Shown piece after piece: positions 24,616 through 34,700 of a stretch of DNA of 64,000 nucleotides; the first letter of the stretch is position 1, and each line of letters begins with the position of its first letter. A program made the position numbers and the translations under genes. The stretch comes from Oscillospiraceae bacterium (lineage in GTDB: Bacteria; Bacillota; Clostridia; Oscillospirales; Oscillospiraceae), in assembly GCA_910575505.1 (NCBI GenBank), contig CAJTFK010000003.1:172291-236290 (forward strand), given 5' to 3'. The notes beneath the pieces are model-generated. The model ran no database searches. It was not told the origin of the DNA and saw only the letters and a program-made list of their open reading frames with translations.

Positions 24616-26787
24616 TCAGCTCTGCCCTCCGGCCTGCTTCATGGACAAGGAAATCCGTTTCTTCTTCTCGTCCACCTCCAGCACCGTCACCTTCACCACA
24701 TCGCCTACAGAGACCACCTCCGAGGGGTGCCTCACCCGCCGGTCCGCCACCTGGGAGATATGGACCAGCCCGTCCTGATGGACGCCGATGTCCACGAAGA
24801 CGCCGAAGTCAATGACGTTCCGCACCGTGCCTGTGAGGACCATGCCGGGCTTCAAATCCTTCATCTCCAGCACATCCGTCCGCAGCACGGGCCTGGGCAG
24901 GTCGTCCCGGATATCCCGGCCCGGCTTCATCAGCTCCGACACCACGTCCAGCAGCGTGGGCACACCCACGCCGGCATCCGCCGCCGCCCGCTCCTCGCCG
25001 TAGTCCCGGACCTGGGCCGGCAGCTCCGCCAGCCGTCCCGCCGCCACGTCCGCCAGAGAGTGTCCCGTCAGGGCCAGCAGCGTTTCCGCCGCGCCGTAGC
25101 TCTCCGGGTGCACAGCGGTATTGTCCAGCACGGATTTGCTCTCCGGCACCCGCAAAAAGCCCGCGCACTGCTGGAAGGCCTTGGGCCCCAGCTTGGGGAC
25201 CTTCAAAAGCTGCTTCCGGGCGGTAAAGGGGCCGTTGGCCTCCCGGTAGGCCACAATGTTTTTCGCCGTGGCCGCCGTCAGACCGGAGACCCGCCGGAGC
25301 AGAGAGGTGGAGGCCGTATTGACGTCCACGCCCACTGCGTTGACGCAGTCCTCCACCACGCCGTCCAGGGCCTCGTCCAGCCGCTTGGGAGGCATGTCGT
25401 GCTGATACTGCCCCACGCCGATGGCCTTGGGGTCAATCTTCACCAGCTCTGCCAGGGGGTCCTGCAAGCGCCGGGCAATGGACACGGCGGAGCGGAGATT
25501 GACGTCGTACTGGGGGAACTCCTCCGCCCCCAGGGGGCTGGCGGAGTACACGGAGGCCCCGGCCTCGGACACAATCATATAGCTGACGTTCCGCCCGGCG
25601 GCGTTGACCTGGTGAATCAGCTCCACCGCCATCTGCTCCGTCTCCCGGCTGGCGGTGCCGTTGCCGATGGCGATGTGCTCCACGCCGTGTCTCTCAATCA
25701 GCTTGGACAGGGCGGCAATGGCCTCCTTTTTCTGCCGCTCGCCGTAGGTGGGATAGACCACGGCGGTGTCCAGCACCTTCCCTGTGCCGTCCACCACCGC
25801 TACCTTGCAGCCCATCCGGTAGCCCGGGTCCAGACCCATGGTGACCCTTCCCTTCACCGGCGGCTGCATCAGCAGCGGCTTCAGATTCAGGGCGAACTGG
25901 CCGACGGCCCCCTCGCAGGCCCTCTCCGTCAGGGCGGACCGGCATTCCCGCTCCAGAGAGGGGAAGAGGAGCCGGTCATAGGCGTCCTCTGCCGCGGCCT
26001 TGACGAACTCCATGGCCCGGCTTCCGGGGACCACCACCCGGCGGCGCAGGGTCCGCAGGGCAAGCTCCCGGTCCAGCTCAACGGAGACCTTCAGCTTCTC
26101 TTCCTTCTCCCCCCGGTTGATGGCAAGGACCTGGTGGCCCTGCATCCGGGAAAGGGGCTGGGTGAACTCATAATACAGGCGGTAGACGCTGTCCTCCTCC
26201 ACAGCGGCAACGCTGTGGAGGGTCCCGTTCCGCTCCAGAAGCCCCCGGAGGGCCTTCCGCAGCTCCGCGTCGTCGCTCAGCGCCTCCGCCACGATGTCGG
26301 AGGCTCCCGCCAGGGCGTCCTCCGCCGTCTCCACGCCCTTCTCGGGGTTGATATACTTGGCCGCTTCCTCCGCCGGGTCCGGGCAGTCCGCCCCCTGGGC
26401 GAATAAGAGCTCCGCCAGGGGCTCCAGCCCCTTTTCCTTCGCCATGGCGGCCCGGGTGCGGCGCTTCTGCTTATAGGGCCGGTAGAGATCTTCCACCTCC
26501 GCCAGGGTTTTGGCGGCGTCGACGGCGGCGGCCAGCTCCGGCGTCAGCTTCCCCTGCTCCTCAATGGAATTCTTGACGGTCTCCCGCCGCTCCTGGAGAC
26601 CCCGGAGGTATTTCAGGCGCTCCTCCAGAGTCCGGAGCAGCTGGTCGTCCATGGCCCCGTGAAGCTCCTTGCGGTAGCGGGCGATGAAGGGAATGGTGTT
26701 GCCCTCGTCCAGCAGCTCCGCCACGTTGGCGACGTACCGGACGGGCTGGTCCAGCTCCTGGGCAATCAGTTCGATGATAGCGTCCAT
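24616..26787 (-). CDS. tex: Tex-family RNA-binding protein
   Basis: 723 residues, full length for Tex. Blocks in order: N-terminal helical domain with NTIPFIARYRKELHGAMDD; RuvC-like YqgF domain with GLDPGYRMGCKVAVVDGTG; helix-hairpin-helix VDVNTASTSLLRRVSGL; and a C-terminal S1 domain, LKPGMVLTGTVRNVIDFGVFVDIGVHQDGLVHISQ. Cytosolic, binds nucleic acid, and is implicated in transcription or RNA turnover in other bacteria. Confidence 0.97.
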   Translation of the reverse strand: MDAIIELIAQELDQPVRYVANVAELLDEGNTIPFIARYRKELHGAMDDQLLRTLEERLKYLRGLQERRETVKNSIEEQGKLTPELAAAVDAAKTLAEVEDLYRPYKQKRRTRAAMAKEKGLEPLAELLFAQGADCPDPAEEAAKYINPEKGVETAEDALAGASDIVAEALSDDAELRKALRGLLERNGTLHSVAAVEEDSVYRLYYEFTQPLSRMQGHQVLAINRGEKEEKLKVSVELDRELALRTLRRRVVVPGSRAMEFVKAAAEDAYDRLLFPSLERECRSALTERACEGAVGQFALNLKPLLMQPPVKGRVTMGLDPGYRMGCKVAVVDGTGKVLDTAVVYPTYGERQKKEAIAALSKLIERHGVEHIAIGNGTASRETEQMAVELIHQVNAAGRNVSYMIVSEAGASVYSASPLGAEEFPQYDVNLRSAVSIARRLQDPLAELVKIDPKAIGVGQYQHDMPPKRLDEALDGVVEDCVNAVGVDVNTASTSLLRRVSGLTAATAKNIVAYREANGPFTARKQLLKVPKLGPKAFQQCAGFLRVPESKSVLDNTAVHPESYGAAETLLALTGHSLADVAAGRLAELPAQVRDYGEERAAADAGVGVPTLLDVVSELMKPGRDIRDDLPRPVLRTDVLEMKDLKPGMVLTGTVRNVIDFGVFVDIGVHQDGLVHISQVADRRVRHPSEVVSVGDVVKVTVLEVDEKKKRISLSMKQAGGQS

Positions 26788-26853
26788 AAAACTCCTTTCG
26801 ACAATGGGGAAACCGGATGTGGAGGGAAATTCCTCACCCCTGATTCCTGATAT

Positions 26854-28257
26854 TTAATTCTTCTGCGGCGCGCCGATTTTCGCCTCGGCGGCCCGCATGG
26901 TTTTCCGGAGGAAGAAAATGCTCAGCACCAGGGAGACCACCTCCGAGATGGGGAAGCAGAACCACACCAGATCCAAAATGCCCGTCCGGGCCAGCAGCCA
27001 GGCCGCAGGCAGCAGCGCCGCCAGCTGGCGGCAGACGGAGCAGATCAGCGTATAGACCGGATTTCCGATGGCCTGGCATACGGACCCGGCGATGATGTCG
27101 AAGCCCGCCAGCAGGAAGGAATAGCTGATGACCCGCAGGGCCACGGTGCCGATGGCCAGCATCTCCGCCGAGGGGCTGAAAAAGCCCAGCAGCACCCCGG
27201 GAATCAGATTGAAGGCAGAGCAGCCAATCACCATAATGACCGTTGCCACCGTAGCGGTGAGTCTGATGGTATCCCGAACCCGGTCCAGCCGGGCCGCGCC
27301 GTAGTTGTAGGAGATGATGGGCACCATGCCGTTGTTCAGGCCGAAGACCGGCATGAAAATGAAGCTCTGGAGCTTGAAATAGGCCCCAAAGACCGCCGTG
27401 GCCGTGTCGGTGAAGGAGATGAGAATCTTATTCATGCCGAAGGTCATGATGGAACCAATGGACTGCATGACGATGGAAGGCACGCCTATCCGGTAGATTT
27501 CCCGGACCATGGCCCGGTCCGGCCGGATGGCCCGGAGGCGGATGTGGATGTCCCTGTTGAACCGCAGGTTCATCCACAGTCCGATGAGGGCGGCCACAAT
27601 CTGGCCGATGACTGTGGCCACGGCGGCCCCCGCAACCTCCAGCCGGGGGAGGCCGAAGAGGCCGAAAATCAGGATGGGGTCCAGGATGATATTGATGACC
27701 GCGCCGATGAGCTGGGTAATCATGGAGTACACCGTCCGGCCCGTGGACTGGAGCAGCCGTTCAAAGCAGAACTGACTGAAAATGCCGATGGACAGGCCCA
27801 GGCAGATGCGGGCGTAGTCCGTGCCATAGTCTACAATGGACTCGATATCCGTCTGAGCCAGGAAGAAGGGCCGGGCCAGCAGCACGCCGAAGATGCCGAA
27901 CAGGACGGCGCTGACCAGGAAGACGAAAATACCCGTGTTGGCGGCCTGGTCCGCCTGGTCCTGCTTCTTCTCCCCCAGGGACCGGGACAGCAGAGCATTC
28001 ATGCCCACGCCGGTGCCGCCGCCCACGGCAATCATCAGGTTTTGCAGGGGGAAGGCCAGGGACACGGCATTCAGGGCGTCCTGGCTGAGGCGGGCCACAA
28101 AAATGCTGTCCACCACGTTATAGAGGGCCTGGACCAGCATGGAAATCATCATGGGCACCGCCATGCCCGCCAGCAGAGGGGCAATCGGCATGACGCCCAT
28201 CTTGTTCTCCTGGGGCGCTCCGCCGGAAACAGGTGATTGTGTTTTGTTATCTTTCAT
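26854..28257 (-). CDS. MATE-family efflux transporter
   Basis: 467 residues and about twelve hydrophobic spans. PLLAGMAVPMMISMLVQALYNVVDSIFVARLS opens the first bundle in the NorM/MepA style; the half repeats around GVPSIVMQSIGSIMTFGMNKIL. An inner-membrane antiporter that exports cationic compounds with Na+ or H+. Start at 28257 with AAAGGAC. The terminator at 28294-28320 isolates it from the SLH peptidase gene upstream. Confidence 0.93.
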   Translation of the reverse strand: MKDNKTQSPVSGGAPQENKMGVMPIAPLLAGMAVPMMISMLVQALYNVVDSIFVARLSQDALNAVSLAFPLQNLMIAVGGGTGVGMNALLSRSLGEKKQDQADQAANTGIFVFLVSAVLFGIFGVLLARPFFLAQTDIESIVDYGTDYARICLGLSIGIFSQFCFERLLQSTGRTVYSMITQLIGAVINIILDPILIFGLFGLPRLEVAGAAVATVIGQIVAALIGLWMNLRFNRDIHIRLRAIRPDRAMVREIYRIGVPSIVMQSIGSIMTFGMNKILISFTDTATAVFGAYFKLQSFIFMPVFGLNNGMVPIISYNYGAARLDRVRDTIRLTATVATVIMVIGCSAFNLIPGVLLGFFSPSAEMLAIGTVALRVISYSFLLAGFDIIAGSVCQAIGNPVYTLICSVCRQLAALLPAAWLLARTGILDLVWFCFPISEVVSLVLSIFFLRKTMRAAEAKIGAPQKN

Positions 28258-28293
28258 CTTTTATGTCCTTTCTGTATATACAGGGCTTTGCGG

Positions 28294-28320
28294 AAAAAGG
28301 ACGCGGCTCTTACAGCCGCG
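28294..28320 (-). terminator. Terminator after the SLH peptidase gene
   Basis: CGCGGCT / AGCCGCG stem (28302-28320) with CTTAC loop, followed on the minus strand by CCTTTTTCC. Confidence 0.7.
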
Positions 28321-28339
28321 CCTTTTTGTTCTAAGGGAA

Positions 28340-29539
28340 TCAGCTGGGGTACCGGGTCCAGATATCATAGGTATACTTGCCGCCTGCGCTCCAGGAGTAA
28401 TCCACATCCCAGTGGAGTTTGTATACGCCCTGATTGTCCGTAGCGGCCTCTGTGACAACGAAGGTGGTCTTTCCGTTCCCAGTGCTGGCTCTCCGGGTAA
28501 TCATGGCCACATGGACCAGCAGTCCTTCGCTGTTGAGCTGGACCATGACATCGCCGGGACGGGCCTCCGCCAGGGTAACCTTCCGGACCGGGAAGCCATT
28601 CTGCCCCAGCATAGCGTCACTGAGGAGCGTGGCCCAGCCGCCGCAGCCCAAGGTGTTGCTGGTGTGGGTAGCGGGGTCTTCCGCCCGGGAGTAGGGGTGC
28701 GTTCCAAGCCGGACAGGGCTGGATTCGCCCAGAGGATAGCCCATGGAAAAATCCATCCCCTCCGGATACTCCTTCTTCAGCTCTGCCAGCATGGCCAGCA
28801 CGTTTTCTTCCGTCACGGCCTTACCGTTGGTCAGGGTTGTGGGCGCGGGCTTGGTCTCCTGCCGGACGGAAGCGTCCAGAACACCCGGCTCGCCGGAGAG
28901 GCACTGGGTCATGCGGTAAATCACCACCGCCGCCTGTCCCCGGGTCATGGTTCTGCTGCCGGAGAAGCTGCCGTCGGCGTAGCCGGTGATGATGCCCAGG
29001 GCGAACACAGTCTTGATCGGCTCCTGAAAGCCCTCAGAGATACCGGCGTAATCGGTGATCTTTGCCTGGGCGGCGGCTTTGTCTTTTTGCGAGACAGTGT
29101 AGCCCTTGGCCGTCATCACCTGGCAGATGAAGCGTGCCATATCATTTCTGGAGATCACGGCGTTCATGACAGAGGAGTCAAACCAGTTTTTATGGCCGTA
29201 AGCCGCCGCGCCCGCGTCCTCCAGGGCGGCCGCCGCGGGAATGAACCAGCCGGAGGATTTGAGGTAGGCGTTGGCCTCCAGCTCCCTGGGGTAAAAGGCC
29301 CGGGCCAGCATCACGCAGAACTGGGCGCGAGTGACGCTTTCCACGGGGCGGAAGGTGCCGTCGCTGTAGCCGCTGAGGATCCCCTTGCCGGTGCAGTATT
29401 GGATCGCGTCCGTAAAAGCATAATTGGCGGGCACATCGGAGAAGTCCGCCGCAAAGGCCGGAACCGCCATCTCCAGACAGAGGGCCAAAAGCAGCGGCAG
29501 GATCAACCTGCGTTTCATAGAACCGATCTTTTTTCTCAT
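28340..29539 (-). CDS. SLH-domain protein with C-terminal cysteine peptidase/amidase-like domain
   Basis: 399 residues; ATG 29539 has AAAGGA nine bases upstream. Signal peptide (residues about 8-30, ending PAFAA), SLH repeats 1-3 in residues 31-235 (GILSGYSDGTFRPVESVTRAQF, IITGYADGSFSGSRTMTRGQ), then about 160 residues with a Cys in NTLGCGGWATLLSD, PGDVMVQL and a His in HVAMITRR, the Cys-His order of CHAP/NlpC-type wall hydrolases. SLH repeats here are N-terminal, unlike the other three SLH proteins of the window. Probably acts on peptidoglycan or surface protein; the catalytic assignment is tentative. Confidence 0.8.
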   Translation of the reverse strand: MRKKIGSMKRRLILPLLLALCLEMAVPAFAADFSDVPANYAFTDAIQYCTGKGILSGYSDGTFRPVESVTRAQFCVMLARAFYPRELEANAYLKSSGWFIPAAAALEDAGAAAYGHKNWFDSSVMNAVISRNDMARFICQVMTAKGYTVSQKDKAAAQAKITDYAGISEGFQEPIKTVFALGIITGYADGSFSGSRTMTRGQAAVVIYRMTQCLSGEPGVLDASVRQETKPAPTTLTNGKAVTEENVLAMLAELKKEYPEGMDFSMGYPLGESSPVRLGTHPYSRAEDPATHTSNTLGCGGWATLLSDAMLGQNGFPVRKVTLAEARPGDVMVQLNSEGLLVHVAMITRRASTGNGKTTFVVTEAATDNQGVYKLHWDVDYSWSAGGKYTYDIWTRYPS

Positions 29540-29574
29540 CCTTCAAAATCCTTTCCACACATAAGAGTCTCATG

Positions 29575-29609
29575 AAAACAGGACGCGGTTCTGACCGCCG
29601 CACCTGTTA
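29575..29609 (-). terminator. Hairpin at the end of the SUKH-4-like gene
   Basis: ACAGG...CGGT / ACCG...CCTGT imperfect stem that overlaps the stop codon, with TGTTTTC after it on the minus strand. Confidence 0.45.
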
Positions 29610-30350
29610 ATACAGAGACAGGTCGCACATAAATCGCCAGAAGCCCGTCCGTTTTTTGGCGGCCTCCGGGTCCAGCGCCTTCAGCCGCATTAGAAAAGGG
29701 GCGTACAGGGACCGGCGGGACTTGAAGATATAGTCCAGCTCGCTGCCGTCCGGACGCTCTTTTTGAAAGGTGCGGACCTTTCCCGAAAAGGCGGCGTAGA
29801 AGGACCGCCAATAGGCCATGGACAGCAGAAACTGTTCCAGGCTCCCGTTCACAAAGGTACATGTGCAGTCCTGAAACTCCGGGACAAGATTCCAGACGCT
29901 TCCCGTTTTCAGCTCCGCGGCCAGCCAGGCCCGGGATTCCGTCTTGTTCCAAATCCAGACCTCGTCCGGCTTTCCGTAATTCCGGACGGCGCTGCTCCGG
30001 CCCAGGCTTCTGGATTCCCCGATGACAAGATACCGTTTCCGCCGGAGCTCCAGAATGCGGAGGCAGCTCACCCAGAAGAAAATCCCGGCGTCGCGCCGGT
30101 CCTCCGCTTCCTCATCCGGAGAACGCCACGTCTCAAACCGGTCCGGAAGCCCCACATGAGTGAGAAAATCCCGTATCCCCTCCGGCAGCTCCAGGCCCCG
30201 GAGCTGATAGGGCTCGTACAGCCCCAGGGACGGGGGCCGGAGAAACGCCTCGTCCGGCTCCAGGCCGCCCTCCGCCGCCTGGGCCTGTTCGTAAAAGCGG
30301 ACCATGGAGGGAGCTTCCGTCCAGTCGGGTTTTTCGGCGGGTCTGTTCAT
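29607..30350 (-). CDS. SUKH-4-like protein
   Basis: 247 residues from ATG 30350 (a GTG one codon earlier is also possible; AGGGGG ahead). LELPEGIRDFLTHVGLPDRFETW near residue 60 is the SUKH-4 pattern, followed by FFWVSCLRILELRRKRYLVIGES and, late, NGSLEQFLLSMAYWRSF, which parallels the end of known SUKH-4 immunity proteins. Cytosolic. No toxin is visible beside it; it lies between prfB and the SLH peptidase gene. Confidence 0.65.
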   Translation of the reverse strand: MNRPAEKPDWTEAPSMVRFYEQAQAAEGGLEPDEAFLRPPSLGLYEPYQLRGLELPEGIRDFLTHVGLPDRFETWRSPDEEAEDRRDAGIFFWVSCLRILELRRKRYLVIGESRSLGRSSAVRNYGKPDEVWIWNKTESRAWLAAELKTGSVWNLVPEFQDCTCTFVNGSLEQFLLSMAYWRSFYAAFSGKVRTFQKERPDGSELDYIFKSRRSLYAPFLMRLKALDPEAAKKRTGFWRFMCDLSLY

Positions 30351-30402
30351 CACAGCGTCCCCCTGTGCCGCAGGGAGGCCCCGGCGGCGGACCTGAGACG
30401 GA

Positions 30403-31527
30403 TCACTTTTTCAGCTCTCCCGTGGCCAGCTGGGTGAGATAGGCGTTGAGGAAGCCGTCCAGGTCTCCGTCCATCACCGCGTCGATGCCGCTGGTCTCAT
30501 AGCTGGTCCGGGTGTCCTTGACCATCTGATAGGGCATGAAGACGTAGGAGCGGATCTGACTGCCCCACTCGATTTTCATCTGCACACCCTTGATGTCGGA
30601 AATCTTTTCCGCGTGCTGCTGGGCCTTCAGCTCCAGGAGCTTGGCCCGGAGCATCTTCATGCAGTTGTCCTTGTTCTGGAACTGGCTCCGCTCCTGCTGG
30701 CTGGCCACCACGATGCCCGTGGGCTTGTGAATCAGCCGGACGGCGGAGGACGTTTTGTTGACGTGCTGGCCGCCTGCGCCGCTGGCCCGGTAGACCTGCA
30801 TCTCAACGTCCTCGTCCCGAATCTCGATGCTCTCGTCGTTTTCAATCTCCGGCATCACCTCCACCGCGGCAAAGGAGGTCTGCCGCCGGGCGTTGGCGTC
30901 GAAGGGGGAGACCCGGACCAGCCGGTGGACGCCGTTCTCGCTTTTCAGCAGGCCGTAGGCGTTTTCTCCCTCGATGGAGATGGCCGCGGACTTGATGCCC
31001 GCCTCGTCGCCGTCCTCGTAGTTCAGCGTTTTATAGGAAAAGCCGTGGCGCTCCGCCCAGCGGGTATACATCCGGTAGAGCATCTGGGCCCAGTCCTGGG
31101 CCTCGGTGCCCCCTGCGCCGGGGTGGAACTGCAAAATGGCGTTGGACCCGTCATATTCCCCGGAAAGCAGGGTTGCCAGCCGGGTTTCCTCCACTCTGGC
31201 CTCCAGGGCGGAAAAATCGCTTTTCAGCTCCTCCAGAATGTCGGCGTCGTCGGCCTCCTGGCCCATCTCACAGAGAACGGTCAGGTCCTCCCAGGAGGAA
31301 AAAAGCTTTTCCTGCCGGGCAATTTTGGTCTGGAGCTGCTTCAGCCGCTGCTGAACCTTCTGGGAGCGCTCCAGGTCGTTCCAGAATCCGTCCTGGGCGG
31401 TCTCGTCCTCCAGCCGCGCGGCCTCCTGCTTCGCCGCGTCCATGTCCAGGGCGGCGGAGAGCTTTTCCAGCTCGGGCCGAAGCTCCCGGAGCTTTTGTCT
31501 GTAAACGTCGTATTCGATCAAAGCCAT
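30403..31527 (-). CDS. prfB: Peptide chain release factor 2
   Basis: 374 residues, single uninterrupted frame. Recognition tripeptide SPF in VRVSPFDANARRQTSF reads UGA/UAA, and the catalytic GGQ is in ASGAGGQHVNKTSSAVRL. The N-terminal helical domain is complete. The in-frame TGA and shift-prone codon that most bacteria use for autoregulated +1 frameshifting near codon 25 are absent: the text runs LSAALDMDAAKQ without a break, so expression is not frameshift-controlled. Promoter at 31569-31597. Confidence 0.97.
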   Translation of the reverse strand: MALIEYDVYRQKLRELRPELEKLSAALDMDAAKQEAARLEDETAQDGFWNDLERSQKVQQRLKQLQTKIARQEKLFSSWEDLTVLCEMGQEADDADILEELKSDFSALEARVEETRLATLLSGEYDGSNAILQFHPGAGGTEAQDWAQMLYRMYTRWAERHGFSYKTLNYEDGDEAGIKSAAISIEGENAYGLLKSENGVHRLVRVSPFDANARRQTSFAAVEVMPEIENDESIEIRDEDVEMQVYRASGAGGQHVNKTSSAVRLIHKPTGIVVASQQERSQFQNKDNCMKMLRAKLLELKAQQHAEKISDIKGVQMKIEWGSQIRSYVFMPYQMVKDTRTSYETSGIDAVMDGDLDGFLNAYLTQLATGELKK

Positions 31528-31568
31528 AGTCGTTCGTCTCCATTCCTTGGTATTTCGTCAGCTCTAGT

Positions 31569-31597
31569 ATTATATCGGAGGGAAATTTATTTGTAAA
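31569..31597 (-). promoter_or_regulatory. Promoter of prfB
   Basis: Minus strand: TTTACA (31592-31597), 17 bp, TATAAT (31569-31574), 42 bp before the ATG. Confidence 0.8.
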
Positions 31598-31605
31598 GAG
31601 AAACC

Positions 31606-31627
31606 TTTGTATCCAAAGTGATACAAA
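31606..31627. promoter_or_regulatory. Operator-like inverted repeat in divergent prfB/SLH intergene
   Basis: TTTGTATC (31606-31613), 6 bp, GATACAAA (31620-31627): a perfect 8-bp inverted repeat just upstream of the prfB -35 box and about 140 bp before the SLH adhesin gene. Typical of a dimeric repressor or activator site. Confidence 0.55.
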
Positions 31628-31765
31628 AATGTTGCCGGTTGTTCACAGTTTGTTCATGATTATGACGAGGGTTTCCGCTATGGTATATACACGAGTGACT
31701 ACTGCAATCGTAATGTGGAAGAAATTGACAAATCCGAACTTGCGGAACTGCATGGAGGGACAAAA

Positions 31766-34700
31766 ATGAACGGATTTTGGAAAAAAACAGGAAAGCGGTT
31801 TTCGTCAGCCCTGCTGGCGCTGGTTCTGGTGCTCAGCCTGATGCCTGCGGCGATGGCGGAGCCTGCGACCCGGGACCATGAACATGGTTTCGATTCCTAC
31901 GGCATGGACGATAGCAGCCATTGGCAGGTATGCAGTGAATGCGGTGCACAGTCCCCATCAGAGCCCCATAACAAAGACAGCTCTACCGTGGACAGAGAAG
32001 CCACCTGCTACCAAAAGGGAACAACAAAATACACTTGTTCTGTCTGCAATTACAGCTGGACGGAAGAGGATATTCCCGCGACTGAGCAGCACAGCTATGA
32101 AGGTGAATGGGTCGGCAACGACACGACCCATCAGCGGAAATGCGTGACTCCGGGCTGTACCTCTCTGAGCGCCGCCCAGAATCACCGGCCCATCAATAAT
32201 GGAATTCCACACGACCCCACCTGCACAAAAGACGGTTATACGGAACACACCTGTGCGGACTGCGGAAAAACCTATACCGTAAAGACCGCCAGTGCTCTAG
32301 GCCATACCGATCCTGACAGCGCAGGAAAATGCACCCGCTGCCATCAGATTATCCATTCCCACACCTATAATTCTGCCTGGCAGTTTGACAACACGAATCA
32401 CTGGAAAGAGTGCTCCTGCGGCGCGAAGGGCAGCACCGGCAAGCATACCGGACCGAACGCCTCCGGCCAGTGCACGGTTTGCGGCTTCCAGATGGGCTCT
32501 GCCACCACTTATACGGTTACCTTTATGAACGGCGGAACCGCCCACGATGTCAAATCCAACATTGCCCCTAACGGAAAAGTATCCGGGCTCACTAATCCCA
32601 GCAAGCCTTCCGCCGCCGCCAGCGGAACCTATACATTTTATGGTTGGACTACCAGCTCCAGCGGCGGCAGCAGCAAAGGTGTCTATACGGGTCAGTCCCC
32701 GGTGTACAGTTCTTCTCAGGTTATGAACCTGTCCGTGACCGGCAACACGACCTATTACGCCCTCTTCTCCCTCAAGGCCACCAGCCAGAACTTCACCGTC
32801 TCCGCCGGAACCACCAGCGGAACCACCGTGGGCGGCAGCATCCGTTCGGAGATCAGCAGCAGGTTCAGCTCCCTCACCGGACAGAGCAGCTTCAACAGCG
32901 TCAGCTTTTCCAATCCCCGGGGAAGCAGCTACGGCGTCCTCTACGCCAACAGCAGCAAGGGCACCCTGGGAACCGGCAGCTACTCCTACAGCAGTGTGGC
33001 CAACCTCTACTTTGTCCCCGGCTCCTCCAGCGGCTACACCGTGAACTACACCGCCGCGGACAGCTACGGCAACAGCGTGGCCGGAACCATCACCATTTCC
33101 GGCACGTCCTCCTCCAAGTCCTCCACCATCACCTATTCCGTGGCCCCCGGCGGCACGGTGGACTTCAAGACCAGCGACTTCCGGGAGGCCTACCGCGCCA
33201 TGAGCGGAGACACCAGCACACCCCGCTGGATCACCTTCTCCCCCACCAGCAGCTACGCCAATTTTGACGGAGCCATTTATTCCGGCTCCCGGGAGATGAC
33301 CCGGAGCATTCTGGACGACGGCACAGCCTTCTACTACAGCGATTCCGACTATGGCCGCTACGCCCTGAACACCCTGAACTTCAAGGCCACCGACCGGGCC
33401 CGGAACGGCGATGAGCTGTCCATGACCTTCGAAGCCTGGTACAACAAAAGCGTCAGCTACAAGGGCACGCTGAAAATCGTGGTGGACGGCAAAAGCAATC
33501 AGGACGGGGACGTCACCTACCGTGTGGCCCCGGGCAAGTCCGTGACCTTCGACCGCAGCGATTTCAACGAGGCCTATCAGGATCTCTCCGGCACCAGCCG
33601 GACCATCCGCTATGTGGAGTTCAAGGCCCCCAGCGCCTATAACTCCTTCGCCGGCAAGCTCAACGTCAGCGGGAAGACCGATTTCACCCGGAATGACCTC
33701 TCCTATGGCGGGCTTCAGTTCTACTACAATTCTTCCAGCTACGGCGACTACGCCCTGGACGACGTGCGCTTTACGGCTACCTCCTCCGCCCGGGACGGCG
33801 ACACCCTGGAAATTCCCTTCCGCGCCTACTACTCCGGCAGCGACTACGAGGAGGGCGCTCTGAAAATCATCATCGACAAGGACGAGTCCGATGATACCGT
33901 GGCCTATGAGGTGGCCCCGGGCAAAAGCATCAGCTTCAAGCGGGCGGATTTCAACGAGGTCTATCAGGACCTCTCCGGCTCCAGCCGGACCATCCGCTAT
34001 GTCACCTTCAGCGCCCCCAGCAGCTACACCAATTTCAACGGCGAGCTGTACGCCGGACGCACGTCCTTCAGCCGCTCCGACCTGACCCATTCCAAGACCT
34101 TCTTCTACTACAGCGATTCCAAGGAAGGGGACTACGCCCTGGACGACCTGACCTTCCAGGCCACCTCCTCCGCCCGGGACGGCGACAGCATCTCCATCCC
34201 CTTCCGGGCCTACTACTCCAGCAGCGACTATGAGGAGGGCACTCTGAAAATCACTGTGTCCACCAGCAGCGGCAGCAGCATTGCCTATGAGGTGGCTCCC
34301 GGCGGCTCCGTGGATTTCAAACCGGACGACTTCAACAACGTCTACCGTTCCCTCTCCGGCACCAGCCGGACCATCCGCTATGTCGTCTTCAGCGCTCCCA
34401 GCGCCTACGCCAGCTTTGCCGGCAGCATGTACGCCGGGAACACCGCCCTGACCCGGAGCAACCTGTCCTACAGTCAGACCAAATTCTATTACAACAGCGC
34501 CAGCTACGGCAGCTACGCCCTCAATACCCTGAGCTTCCGGGCGGACAGCGGCGCGAAGAACGGCAGCACCCTTTCCATCCCCTTCCGGGCCTGCTACTCC
34601 GACACGGACTATGAGGAGGGCACCCTGAAAATCACCGTGAACACCAGCGCCGGGGGAGACATCTCCTATACCGTCACCCCCAACAAGACCGTGAATTTCG

